Positions 1-9,131 of a stretch of DNA of 64,000 nucleotides are shown piece after piece. A program made the position numbers and the translations under genes. Position 1 is the stretch's first letter; the number at the start of each line of letters is the position of its first letter. Below the pieces are notes generated by a model, which ran no database searches, was not told the origin of the DNA, and saw only the letters and a program-made list of their open reading frames with translations. Source of the stretch: Pseudomonas bharatica CSV86 (lineage in GTDB: Bacteria; Pseudomonadota; Gammaproteobacteria; Pseudomonadales; Pseudomonadaceae); NCBI RefSeq assembly GCF_000319305.2, contig NZ_AMWJ02000002.1, positions 2,122,001-2,186,000 of the forward strand, in the 5' to 3' direction.

Positions 1-267
1 TGAGCACAACGATCCGTGCCCGCTCGCCCACCTGGGTCTGCCCGCCGCATGCGGCCTCGAAGCTCAGCAGCGGCAGGCGCTGGCTGCGCCAGTCGATCCA
101 GCCCAGCAACCAGGCAGGCTGATCGGGCGCGGGGTACAGGCCTGGTAACCGATCAGTTCGGCCACCGCCACGTTGGGCAGCACCAGGCTGCGGTCACTCA
201 GCGGCAGCAGGAGCCCGGTGAGGCTGCTGCGACGCCCGCTGCGGGTTCCTTGCTCAAGCATTGACAT
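1..267 (-). CDS. chpC: CheW-like adaptor of the Pil-Chp system (chpC-like), partial and frameshifted as read
   Basis: CheW-domain scaffold protein expected to link a chemoreceptor to the ChpA kinase. The reading frame starts at 267, overlapping the chpA stop by 14 bases, and runs through SSLTGLLLPLSD and VAVAELIGYQ. It then continues only in another frame, giving GLYPAPDQPAWLLGWIDW, then a stretch with LPLLSFEAACGGQ and ending RARIVVL. The switch lies at about 139-143, where CAGGCCTG would restore the frame as CAGGGCCTG. The single missing G resembles other one-base homopolymer losses in this window, so a sequencing error is more likely than gene death. The 3' end is beyond the window. Position directly downstream of chpA fits ChpC. 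Confidence 0.7.
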
Positions 268-3200
268 GACTCCAGCGGGCGATGCTCTGCAACAGCACCG
301 ACTCCTGATAGGGCTTGCCCAGATAGTCGTTGACCCCGATGGCCATGGCGCGGTCGCGGTGCTTCTGCCCGGTGCGCGAGGTGATCATGATGATCGGCAG
401 GTCCTTCAGCCGCGGATCCTGGCGCACCCGGGTCGCTACCTCGAAGCCGTCCATGCGCGGCATTTCGATATCCAGCAGCAACACGTCGGGCCGGTGCCCG
501 GCCAGCACGGCCATGGCATCGACCCCGTCCTTGGCGGTCAGGACGTTCATGCCGTGGCGTTCCAGCAAACGACCGGTGACCTTGCGCACCGTGACCGAAT
601 CGTCCACCACCAGCACCAGCAAAGGCCGCGCCGGACCGCCAGGCGGGCTTGCCGCGATCTCCCGCGATGCACGCCCGGCCTGTTGCGCCAGACGCAGATG
701 CAAGCCGCGCAATTGCGCCAGCAGGTCGAGAATCAGCACCACCCGACCGTCGCCCAACAGGGTCGCCCCGGCCAGCCCCTGCACGGCGGCGAACTGCGGC
801 CCCAGGCTCTTGACCACGATTTCCCGGCTGGCCGAGAGACTGTCCACCTGCACCGCGAACTGCTGGTCGTGGGCATGCACCAGCACCACCGGCAGCGGCA
901 GGCTCTGGCCCAGCAGCCGCGGCTGGCGCTCGCCCTGCAGCAACTCGCCGAGATAGCGCAGCTCATAACCGCGCCCGGCATATTCGTAGCGCGGCGGATC
1001 GAGGTGATAGCAGGCCTCCAGTTCCGCCGGCGGCACCCGTACCACGCCGTCGATGGCATTGAGCGGCACGGCGTACTGTTCCTCGCCGCAATGCACCATC
1101 AAGGCACGGTTGACCGAAACGGTGAACGGCAGGCGAATCAGGAAGCGCGCGCCCTTGCCCTGCACCGAACTGATCACCATCGAGCCGCCCAGTTGCTTGA
1201 CCTCTTCATGCACCACGTCCATCCCCAGCCCGCGCCCGGAAATCTGGGTGATCTTCTCGGCGGTGGAAAAGCCCGGCTGGAGAATGAACTGCATGACCTC
1301 GTGATCGCTGAGCTCGCTGCGCGGGTCAAGCAGCCCGCGCTTGATCGCCTTGCTGCGCACCGCCTCCAGCGGCACACCGGCGCCGTCGTCGAACATCTCG
1401 ATAACGATGTCGGCGCCTTCGTGCAGCAGGTTCAGGGCGATCATGCCCTGCTCCGGCTTGCCCGCCGCCAGGCGCACCTCGCGGCTTTCCAGGCCATGGT
1501 CGACGGCATTGCGCAGCATGTGCTCCAGCGGCGCCACCATGCGCTCCAGCACGCTACGGTCCATTTCGCCTTCGGCGTTGCCCACCACCAATTCGACCTG
1601 CTTGCCCAGCTCGCTGGCGGTCTGCCGCACCACGCGCTGCAAACGCGGCACCAGGCGCTCGAACGGCACCATGCGGGTGCGCATCAAGCCTTCCTGCAAG
1701 TCGCTGTTGACCCGCGCCTGCTGCGACAGCAGGCCCTGGGCCATCTGGGTGCGGGCGGCCAGGGTTTCCTTGAGGTCGAGCAGGTCGGAAGCCGATTCGG
1801 TCAGCGCCCGGGACAGCTGCTGCAACTGGGAATGGCGATCCATCTCCAGCGGGTCGAAGTCCTCGTAGGCATCGGCGTCGGCCTGCAAGCGGCTGAGGCC
1901 GCCCTGGGTCTCGGTATCGAGGCGCCGCAACTGGTCGCGCATGCGCTCGAGGGTGGTTTCCATCTCGTTGAGGGCCACCTGCGCATCGTTGATCTGCTGC
2001 TCCAGGCGCCCGCGCAGGATCGAGGTTTCCGCCGCCTGGTTACCGAGGTCATCGAGCAGCTCGGCATTGACCTTGACCATATCCAGCGCCGCGCGCTCCG
2101 GGGCCGGCGCCGGGGTTTCCGGTGGCACTTCGGCGGGCACCGCAGCCGCGCTGTCGCTGAGGGCGGCGCTGCTGAAGTTGCGGATGTAGTCGATCAGCGC
2201 CGTGGCCGCGTGCAGCGGTTGTTGCAGGCGCACGGCATCGAGCATCTGGGCGAGGCGGTCGTGGCAGTTCTGCAGCAGGCTGAACAGCGCCGGGCTGGCC
2301 TGCAACTGGCCGGCGGCGAGGTGCTCGTAGAGGAATTCCAGCTCGTGGGCCAGGTCGCCGATCGGGGCGATTTCCACCATGCGCGCACCGCCCTTGAGGG
2401 TGTGCAGGTCGCGCAGCAGGTTTTCCACCTCCACCGTATTGCGCGGTTCGGCCTGCCAGCGAGTGAGCGCCGCAGCAGCGCTTTCGACGATGTCCACGCC
2501 CTCTTCGAGGAAGATTTCCAGCAGTTCCTTGTCGCCTTCCTGGGCCGGATGCTCGGCCCTGGCCGGGCTACCCGGCGGCTGGGCGTGGTGGCGAAACTCC
2601 CGCAGCGAGGCAAGGTTCTCCACCACCGATTCCAGCGCCTGGCCCTGGCTCAGTTGCGCCAGCAACCTGGCCAGCAAGGCATGGCTGGCGCGCAACAGGC
2701 TGGCCAGTTCCGGCGACGGGCTGTAGCGGCGGTCCACCAGCCCTTCGTAAAGCAGCTCCAGCTCATGGGCGAGTACATCCAGCGCACCGATCCCGGCCAT
2801 GCGCGCGCCGCCCTTGAGGGTATGCAGGTCGCGCTGCAACGAGGACAGCGCCGAGACGTTGTCGGGATCGTCGAGCCAGCGCCCGAGCGCCTGGTCGGCG
2901 CTGTCCAGCACATCGATGGCTTCTTCGAGGAAGATCGCCACCATTTCCTCGTCCGCTTCCTGCCCGGCGAGTTGTCGGGTGACGTCGTCCAGTTCGGCAA
3001 TGCTCGAGGTGCCGTCGCCCTGGCGGCGCACCAGGCCCATGGCGCCCGGGTCGAGCCCCTGTTCGAGCAGCCCGCGCAGGGCCAGCAAGCGCTCCGGACA
3101 GGGTTCGACATCCTGCCCTGCGGCGATCTGGTCGAGCATGTTGATCAAGGCTTCATGGGCCTGCTGCGCTTCGTCGAAGAACCGCGCATCGGCAGCCAGG

Positions 3201-5503
3201 CTGCTTTCCTCCACGGCGCCGTAAAGATCGAGGAGTGCCTCGCACAGCTCATCCACCTGCCACAGGTTGGCGAGGTGAGCGCTCTGGCCCAGGGTAGTCA
3301 GCTCATCGAGCAGCGAATTCAGCTCGTGACGCTCGCCCGGGTGCTCCTGCCAGCGCAGCAGCAGGGATTCGGCATCGAGCAGGATGTCCATGCCCTGTTC
3401 GAGGAAGCTGGCGATCAGTTGCGGATCGCGCTTGATGCGCGGGCTCTGGTCCGGGGAATCGAGAAGCGCCTGCAGGCGCGCGGCGACCACCTGGTCGACC
3501 TGCTCGATCAGGATGTCCGCGCCCTTGATCGGCGCCAGCGGGGTAGTCCCAAGTTGCTCCAGGCCGCGGCGCAACAGCGGTTCGGCAGTCTGCAGCAGGT
3601 AGATTTCATCGAGATCGAAGCCCACCTGGTGAGCCTTGAACTCGCGGGCAAGCATATCCAGCGCAGCGGCCAGCTCGGCGATCGGCGTCACCCCGGCCAT
3701 GGCCGCGCTGCCCTTGAGGGTATGCAGGGCGCGTTGCAGGTCATCGCTGACCGGGGCCGGCAGGTAGACCTCGGCATGGGCGAGGAAGGCATCGAGCGCA
3801 GCCAAGTGAGTCTGCGCCTCGTTGCGGAAGATCTCCAGCAATTGCGTGTCGAGGGGCTCGGCGTGCTCGCCATCGGCGTCGGCGTCGTTCATCGCCAGCG
3901 CGTGCAGATGGCTGGCCAGGTGTTCGACGTGGGCATGGGCATGCACCTCGCCGGTGGCGAACTCGTCGACCAGCGGGGTCATCAGGGTCATCGCCTGGCC
4001 GATCGCCTTGAGTACTTCGGCGCCGCTGCCAACGCGGCCTTCGAGCATACGGTTGAGCAAGTGCTCGCCGGCCCAGGCCAGTTCGGCCAGGACCGTGGCG
4101 CGGACCATCCGACCGCTGCCTTTGAGGGTATGGAATCCCCGGCGCAGCTCGATCAGGGCCTCGCGCGGATGGCCTTCGCCGCGCCAGCGCAGCCAGTCCT
4201 CGTCCATCTGGCCGAGGACTTCCTCGGCTTCTTCGAGAAAGACTTCGCGCAGTTCATCGTCCACCGGCTTCGGCGCAGCGATAGTGATCGGTGCCGGGTG
4301 CAGTGGCCGCGCCAGCACCGGAAAGCCCAGCGCACCGAGTGCACGCCGGGCACGGGCCAGCAGCGGCTCGACATCGGCCTGGAGATCGATGCTCAGGGAC
4401 TGCAACGCATACTCCAGGCTGCCGACCACCTCGGCGAGGTGCTCCAGCGCGGCGCTGTCGGGCAGGCTCTCGGCCTGCAGGACATGGGCGTGAAGGTAGT
4501 CGGTACAGCGCTGCACCACGGCGGCCGGATGCGGCAGCATCAGCATGGCCAGGGCGCCACGGATCTGTCCGAGCAGGTCGGGTAGCGGTTGCAGGCGCAC
4601 CCGATCCCAGCCGGCTTCGAGGCAATCGGCAATCAGGTCGCGGGCCTGCAGCAGCACGCCGTGGGCCTCGTCCAGGACCAGTTGGCGGATCTCGTTGATA
4701 TCGGTGCCGGTAGGCGGGGTCTGGCTGCTGGTTTCGATGGCGCCGACCATGCCGCTGAGGGTTGCCTCGGCGTACTGCAAGGCGGCGGACACGTCGATCA
4801 GCAACGCCTCCTGGGGCGCTTCCTTGAGCATCGACTGCAACACCGCGACCTGGTCAAGAATCACCCGGCGCGGCTGGTTGAAGCCGAGCACGGCGAGGGT
4901 ATCGGCGATTTGTCGCAACGGCGCCAGCAATGGCTCCAGGCTTTGGCCCTCACCACGCGCGTATTGCTCGACGCGCTCCTTGATTCGCAGCAGGTCCTCG
5001 CTCAGCGCCGCCACTACCGAGCGCATACCGTCACGGTCGGGCAGGCGGCCTTGCAAGGCATCCAGCGACAGTTCGAAGTTTTCCCCGCTACCCGGAGCGT
5101 TAACTCCCAGTGCACTCTCGCCCAGGGCCTCGACGCCGCGGGCGGCACGCAACTGATTGAGTAATGGCAGGGCCAGCAACGGCAGGTCGCGCCGGGCAAT
5201 CCGCAGGCGCTCCAGATACAGCGGCAGCTGGCTCAGTGCGCGGAACAGCGCCCCTTGGGCATTGGCCTGGCCGTCAGCCAGAGCGCGGGCCATGGCTTCC
5301 ATTTCCTGGGCCAGCAGGGCCGCCCCCTTGAACTCAAGGAGTACCAGGCAACCGTGCACCCGGTGCAACGCCTCGACACAGACGCCCAGCGCCTCGCCTT
5401 CGCCATTGGCGAACTGCTCGAGTGCCTGCCGCGCCTGGGCAAGGCTTTCTTCGATCGCCTCCCTGACCCAGGCCAGGGCGACGAAATCATGCCGGTCAGC
5501 CAT
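254..5503 (-). CDS. chpA: ChpA-type hybrid chemotaxis histidine kinase
   Basis: Central kinase of the Pil-Chp chemosensory system that controls type IV pili in P. aeruginosa; it phosphorylates the PilG and PilH response regulators. At 1749 residues it holds four canonical HPt sites with an H-T-L-K-G core at about residues 457, 592, 892 and 1032. A CheA-type dimerisation and ATPase module follows, with N box HMLRNAVDHGLE near 1330 and G box GRGLGMDVV. A CheW-like domain and a C-terminal receiver domain (LLLDIEMPRMDG, phospho-Asp near 1677) complete it. P. aeruginosa ChpA is about 2470 residues with eight Xpt domains, so this form is shorter with fewer phosphotransfer modules. I chose the ATG at 5503 because GGAAG sits 5 bases upstream; an ATG eight codons earlier (5527) is in frame but has a weaker site. 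Overlaps chpC by 14 bases. Confidence 0.93.
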   Translation of the reverse strand: MADRHDFVALAWVREAIEESLAQARQALEQFANGEGEALGVCVEALHRVHGCLVLLEFKGAALLAQEMEAMARALADGQANAQGALFRALSQLPLYLERLRIARRDLPLLALPLLNQLRAARGVEALGESALGVNAPGSGENFELSLDALQGRLPDRDGMRSVVAALSEDLLRIKERVEQYARGEGQSLEPLLAPLRQIADTLAVLGFNQPRRVILDQVAVLQSMLKEAPQEALLIDVSAALQYAEATLSGMVGAIETSSQTPPTGTDINEIRQLVLDEAHGVLLQARDLIADCLEAGWDRVRLQPLPDLLGQIRGALAMLMLPHPAAVVQRCTDYLHAHVLQAESLPDSAALEHLAEVVGSLEYALQSLSIDLQADVEPLLARARRALGALGFPVLARPLHPAPITIAAPKPVDDELREVFLEEAEEVLGQMDEDWLRWRGEGHPREALIELRRGFHTLKGSGRMVRATVLAELAWAGEHLLNRMLEGRVGSGAEVLKAIGQAMTLMTPLVDEFATGEVHAHAHVEHLASHLHALAMNDADADGEHAEPLDTQLLEIFRNEAQTHLAALDAFLAHAEVYLPAPVSDDLQRALHTLKGSAAMAGVTPIAELAAALDMLAREFKAHQVGFDLDEIYLLQTAEPLLRRGLEQLGTTPLAPIKGADILIEQVDQVVAARLQALLDSPDQSPRIKRDPQLIASFLEQGMDILLDAESLLLRWQEHPGERHELNSLLDELTTLGQSAHLANLWQVDELCEALLDLYGAVEESSLAADARFFDEAQQAHEALINMLDQIAAGQDVEPCPERLLALRGLLEQGLDPGAMGLVRRQGDGTSSIAELDDVTRQLAGQEADEEMVAIFLEEAIDVLDSADQALGRWLDDPDNVSALSSLQRDLHTLKGGARMAGIGALDVLAHELELLYEGLVDRRYSPSPELASLLRASHALLARLLAQLSQGQALESVVENLASLREFRHHAQPPGSPARAEHPAQEGDKELLEIFLEEGVDIVESAAAALTRWQAEPRNTVEVENLLRDLHTLKGGARMVEIAPIGDLAHELEFLYEHLAAGQLQASPALFSLLQNCHDRLAQMLDAVRLQQPLHAATALIDYIRNFSSAALSDSAAAVPAEVPPETPAPAPERAALDMVKVNAELLDDLGNQAAETSILRGRLEQQINDAQVALNEMETTLERMRDQLRRLDTETQGGLSRLQADADAYEDFDPLEMDRHSQLQQLSRALTESASDLLDLKETLAARTQMAQGLLSQQARVNSDLQEGLMRTRMVPFERLVPRLQRVVRQTASELGKQVELVVGNAEGEMDRSVLERMVAPLEHMLRNAVDHGLESREVRLAAGKPEQGMIALNLLHEGADIVIEMFDDGAGVPLEAVRSKAIKRGLLDPRSELSDHEVMQFILQPGFSTAEKITQISGRGLGMDVVHEEVKQLGGSMVISSVQGKGARFLIRLPFTVSVNRALMVHCGEEQYAVPLNAIDGVVRVPPAELEACYHLDPPRYEYAGRGYELRYLGELLQGERQPRLLGQSLPLPVVLVHAHDQQFAVQVDSLSASREIVVKSLGPQFAAVQGLAGATLLGDGRVVLILDLLAQLRGLHLRLAQQAGRASREIAASPPGGPARPLLVLVVDDSVTVRKVTGRLLERHGMNVLTAKDGVDAMAVLAGHRPDVLLLDIEMPRMDGFEVATRVRQDPRLKDLPIIMITSRTGQKHRDRAMAIGVNDYLGKPYQESVLLQSIARWSHVNA

Positions 5504-5536
5504 GTCTACTTCCAACGCATAACTCATTGATTGTGC

Positions 5537-5624
5537 GCTGACCCTGTGGGAGCTGGCTTGCCAGCGATTGCAATAGTGAATTCACTGCCGCTATCGCTGG
5601 CAAGCCAGCTCCCACAGGGTCAGC
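5537..5624. repeat. REP doublet (REPIN) between chpA and pilJ
   Basis: Two 32-base arms, 5537-5568 and 5593-5624, are perfect inverted copies separated by 24 bases. Each carries the core GGCTTGCCAGCGAT and an outer GTGGGAGCTGG. This is the main REP type of the window, seen again near 18120, 26270, 36418, 45450, 58348 and 59983. The right arm runs into the pilJ stop codon (5620-5622). Confidence 0.95.
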
Positions 5625-7668
5625 GGGACTCTGGATTCGGCGGCAGGGTAAAGCCCGAAACCGACCGCCGCATCTCGCTGGCCATGCGCGCCAGGTTGCC
5701 GATGCTTTCGGCAGTGGCAGTGGAGCCGGACGAGGTCTGCGAGGTGATCTGCTGGATGATCGCCATGGTATGGGAGATCTGCCCGGCCGACGAAGTCTGC
5801 AACTGGGCCGCGTCGGAAATGCTCAGGATCAGCTCGGCCAGCGTCTGCGACACCCCTTCGATCTCGGCCAGGGCCACGCCGGCGTCCTGTGCCAGGCGCG
5901 CGCCGCGCACCACCTCGGCGGTAGTCTGCTCCATGGAAATGACCGCTTCGTTGGTATCGACCTGGATCGCCCGCACCAGCGCCTCGATCTGCCGGGTCGC
6001 CGAGGACGAACGCTCTGCCAGGCGCTGCACTTCGTCGGCGACCACGGCAAAGCCGCGCCCGGCCTCGCCGGCCATGGAGGCCTGGATGGCCGCGTTGAGC
6101 GCCAGGATATTGGTCTGGTCGGCAATGTCGTCGATCAGGTTGACGATATCGCCGATCTCCTGGGAAGACTCGCCCAGGCGCTTGATCCGCTTGGCGGTGT
6201 CCTGGATCTGCTCGCGAATGTTGTCCATCCCATGGATGGTGTTGTGCACCACCTCGTTGCCCTTGTTGGCGATGGCCACCGAACGTTCGGCCACCTTGGC
6301 CGATTCGTAGGCGTGGCCGGATACCCGGTCGATGGACTCGGCCATGTCGCCCACCGCCATGGAGGCATCGGCGATCTGCTGGGCCTGATGCTCGGACGCC
6401 TTGGCCAACAAGTGCGCGGTGTTCTGCGTGTCTTCCACGGCGGCGGCGACCTGCTCGGCGCTGAGGTTGATGGTCGCCACCAAGTCGCGTAGCTGGTCGA
6501 TGGAATAGTTGATCGAGTCGGCGATGGCCCCGGTGAAATCCTCGGTAACCGACGCGGTGACGGTCAGGTCGCCATCGGCCAGATCTTCGATTTCGTCGAG
6601 CAGGCGCATGATCGCCTGCTGGTTGCGCTCGTTCTTCTCGGCCGTTTCACTGAGCTGGCGGTGGGTTTCACGGACCATCACCGAACCGATCAGGATGATC
6701 GATGCCAGCGCCAGCAGGCCCAGCACATAGCCGCCGACGGTGTCTAGGGTGCGTCCACCGGCGAGGTTCTCGAAGCCGGTGGCCAGGCGCGAGGCTTCAT
6801 CGAGCAAGGTCTGGGACAGGCTGAAAATGTTCCCGGCGGCCTCGCGCACGCGAAACAGCTCGGGCGAGGTTTCCAGGATCTCGTCCACGGAGCCGGCGAC
6901 GAACTGGAACAACTCGGCGATTTCACCGAGACGGGCGCGGGCGTCCGGGTCTTGCACACGGGTAACCTGGATCGCCGGGTTGCCGCCGAGCATGCCCTCC
7001 AGGACCTGGCCGAAGCGATTGGCGTCACGACCGAAGGCATCGGCGGCCTGCACCGAGGCGTCGTCGCCGGCCAGGACGGTATTCACCGAACCGAGGATGC
7101 GCTCGGCCAGCAATGCCTGGCGCTGGGCCACCGCTACCTGGGCGGCCGGAGCGCCGCTTTGCAGGAGGATTTCCACCACCTTCTCGTACTCGACCTGCAA
7201 CTGCGGCACGGTCTCGGCCAGGGTGGCGGCGACCTGGTGCAGGGACAGCACGGTCTGTTCACTGGCAAGGATCACGTCGGTGTTCTTGCGCAACGTCTCC
7301 CAGTCGCGCTGCACGGCCTCCATCTCGCTGCGCACCGCCGCTGGCGCCGAGGGCAGGCCGGTGGCGGGGTCGCCTTTCTTCAGGTAGCTCCAGCGCTGTT
7401 CGAAATCGTTGCGCGCCTCGCTCAGCAGACGGAACGCCACGGTCTTGCCGGACGCCGCTTCGGTGGCGTTCTTGGCGATGCGCTGCGACAGCACGCGCAG
7501 TTCGCCGGCGTGCCCGATGTACTGCTTGTCGTGGTTGGCCTGGGTGTTGAGGTAGGCGAAGTTGGCGAACAGCAGGATGATCGACAGGATCAGCACGACG
7601 AACAACGCCGCGATCTGCGCGCTGCTGCGCGATCCTTTGAGCGAATTGACGGGCTTGGACTGGCTCAC
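5620..7668 (-). CDS. pilJ: PilJ, methyl-accepting chemoreceptor of the Pil-Chp system
   Basis: Inner-membrane chemoreceptor that feeds the ChpA kinase. Its 682 residues match the length of P. aeruginosa PilJ. A first membrane segment lies at about 18-40 (IAALFVVLILSIILLFANFA), then a long periplasmic region and a second segment near 310-330 (VLGLLALASIILIGSVMV). A HAMP region and a cytoplasmic signalling domain follow, with hairpin tip QTNILALNAAIQASMAGEAG and FAVVADEVQRLAERS. It starts 18 bases after the original pilI stop, so the two were one operon before the ISL3 insertion. Its stop codon lies within a REP arm. Insertion polarity could reduce its transcription. Confidence 0.95.
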   Translation of the reverse strand: MSQSKPVNSLKGSRSSAQIAALFVVLILSIILLFANFAYLNTQANHDKQYIGHAGELRVLSQRIAKNATEAASGKTVAFRLLSEARNDFEQRWSYLKKGDPATGLPSAPAAVRSEMEAVQRDWETLRKNTDVILASEQTVLSLHQVAATLAETVPQLQVEYEKVVEILLQSGAPAAQVAVAQRQALLAERILGSVNTVLAGDDASVQAADAFGRDANRFGQVLEGMLGGNPAIQVTRVQDPDARARLGEIAELFQFVAGSVDEILETSPELFRVREAAGNIFSLSQTLLDEASRLATGFENLAGGRTLDTVGGYVLGLLALASIILIGSVMVRETHRQLSETAEKNERNQQAIMRLLDEIEDLADGDLTVTASVTEDFTGAIADSINYSIDQLRDLVATINLSAEQVAAAVEDTQNTAHLLAKASEHQAQQIADASMAVGDMAESIDRVSGHAYESAKVAERSVAIANKGNEVVHNTIHGMDNIREQIQDTAKRIKRLGESSQEIGDIVNLIDDIADQTNILALNAAIQASMAGEAGRGFAVVADEVQRLAERSSSATRQIEALVRAIQVDTNEAVISMEQTTAEVVRGARLAQDAGVALAEIEGVSQTLAELILSISDAAQLQTSSAGQISHTMAIIQQITSQTSSGSTATAESIGNLARMASEMRRSVSGFTLPPNPESR

Positions 7669-7686
7669 GGTTCTGGCGTTCCTCTA

Positions 7687-7783
7687 CTACAGCGCGACAT
7701 CGAGAAAGCCCGGGACTGGGCCAGGGCGAACGGGCTGAAAATCCCCCAGCAGTGCTCGCGCTGGAAGTGCCCCTGGATAAAGG
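7687..7783 (-). pseudogene. pilI: 3' remnant of pilI, cut off by the ISL3 element
   Basis: Read from the target duplication at 7783 leftward, the frame continuing pilI gives QGHFQREHCWGIFSPFALAQ and should end SPGFLDVAL with TAG at 7687-7689. This is the expected C-terminus of PilI. Joined to the 150 codons on the other side of the element it makes about 179 residues, the normal length. As read, a one-base loss in CCC-GGG at about 7709-7714 shifts the last codons, like other homopolymer losses here. Confidence 0.85.
7776..7783. repeat. Left copy of 8-bp target duplication (GATAAAGG)
   Basis: GATAAAGG immediately precedes the left terminal repeat and is repeated at 10769-10776 immediately after the right one. 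Eight base pairs is the usual ISL3-family duplication. Confidence 0.93.
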
Positions 7784-7800
7784 GGGTATACGGATTTAAT

Positions 7801-7830
7801 GGTTGATGGGGCACCTTTACCCCACCAACC
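7801..7830 (-). terminator. Hairpin at the left end of the ISL3 element, downstream of tnpA
   Basis: GGTTGATGGGG (7801-7811) pairs with CCCCACCAACC (7820-7830), one mismatch in 11 and an 8-base loop. It lies just past the transposase stop and overlaps the end of the terminal repeat. There is no clear U-tract, so terminator function is inferred; it could also shield tnpA from outside transcription. Confidence 0.4.
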
Positions 7831-7841
7831 TGATACCATTA

Positions 7842-9119
7842 TCAGATGGTTGATAGATCGACTCCGTAGTTGAGTTCCTCTGCGAAGTCCGGCAGTCCGT
7901 AACCGATGGTTTTCTTGTAGAAAGGAGAGACCTTCGCAGTCGGTGCCTTCTTCTTGTGCTTCGTGGTGTAGAGCATTCGTGCCCGCATCACCTCGAAGGA
8001 GTAACCGCGCCCTTCACGGTTCTTGTCCTTGGCCAGTCGGTTGATGGACTCCGTGTAAGCGTTGGTGACGGGCATGTCCGTCTCGAAGTAGGTCATGGTC
8101 TCTTCGCGCCAGTTTCCCACTGCCCTGACCAGATCGCTCCAGACTTCCTTTTGGCCCTTCGGGATGGTGGCTATCCACTCGTCCAGGGCGGCTTCTGCCT
8201 GGAGCCGTGTGGTGGCGTCCCAGATGCCGTAGAAGCGCTCCTTGTGCTCGTAGGCGGCCAGCAGTTGCGGGAACGCGCCTGTCCAGGTCTCCATGATGAG
8301 GCGCTCCCGGTCTGAGACTTCGTGAGCGCGTTTCAGCAGGATTTTCCGGTCTCCCTTGAGAGTCCGGCTCTGGGACGGTTTCAGCTCCTTTCTGAGGCCC
8401 TTGCGCACTCTCTCTAGGGCATCGTTGGCCATGCGCACCACATGGAACTTATCGACCACGATACGGGCCTGGGGCAGCACAGCCTTGACCGCTGCCCGGT
8501 AGGGGTTCCACATGTCCATGCTGACGATCTCGACCTTCTGCCGGTCTTTCAGCTTCATCAGGTAGTTGGTCACCACGTCCTGGCGGCGGGTGGCCAGCAG
8601 GTCGAGCAGGGTTCGCTCCTCAATGTTGGTCAGAATGCAGCGGTAGCGCTTGTTCAGGTATAGCTCGTCAATGCCCAGGATGCGGGGCGTCTCGAAGCGG
8701 TGCCAGCGCCCCAGGAACTCGGCGCGGGCGTTGAAGATGTCGCGCACCGTCTTCTCGTCCAGGCCGGTCTGTGCCGCCACAAAGGTGTAGGGGTGGTTGA
8801 AGGATTCCTTCTCCACGTACTCATGCAGCCGCAGTGTCATACGGAATCCGTCCACCATCTCCGGTAGCTGGGGCCTGAATGTTGTCTTGCAGGCCCGGCA
8901 GGTGTATCGGCGGCGGACCACCCAGAGAGTGACCCGCTTGCCGTGGATGGGCAGATCACGATAGGGAACGTCACGCTTGCCGAACCGCACGAACTCACCC
9001 TGCACGCCGCACCCCTCGCAGGCTACTGGTGTAGGTGCTTCAAGCCGAAAATGTATGTCTTCATTCTGCTCATCAGAATCCACCAACTGGTACCCAGGAA
9101 GGCTTAACGAATTAATCAT
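7842..9119 (-). CDS. tnpA: ISL3-family transposase
   Basis: 425-residue transposase. The N-terminus has a zinc-ribbon type arrangement with two CxxC pairs (CEGC near residue 34 and CRAC near 74). The ISL3 DDE catalytic core follows, with candidate acidic residues in RILGIDELYLN, VSMDMWNPYRAA and TNAYTESINRLA. The length and all three motif blocks look complete, so the element may be active. It lies on the same strand as the interrupted pilI. Confidence 0.95.
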   Translation of the reverse strand: MINSLSLPGYQLVDSDEQNEDIHFRLEAPTPVACEGCGVQGEFVRFGKRDVPYRDLPIHGKRVTLWVVRRRYTCRACKTTFRPQLPEMVDGFRMTLRLHEYVEKESFNHPYTFVAAQTGLDEKTVRDIFNARAEFLGRWHRFETPRILGIDELYLNKRYRCILTNIEERTLLDLLATRRQDVVTNYLMKLKDRQKVEIVSMDMWNPYRAAVKAVLPQARIVVDKFHVVRMANDALERVRKGLRKELKPSQSRTLKGDRKILLKRAHEVSDRERLIMETWTGAFPQLLAAYEHKERFYGIWDATTRLQAEAALDEWIATIPKGQKEVWSDLVRAVGNWREETMTYFETDMPVTNAYTESINRLAKDKNREGRGYSFEVMRARMLYTTKHKKKAPTAKVSPFYKKTIGYGLPDFAEELNYGVDLSTI

Positions 9120-9131
9120 CTCCCGCCTTGA

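Noticed and set aside
173..4585. 1470-residue plus-strand open frame opposite chpA
   Set aside because: Antisense shadow in a GC-rich gene; low-complexity His/Gln/Arg-rich protein with no recognisable domain, while chpA on the other strand is fully conserved.
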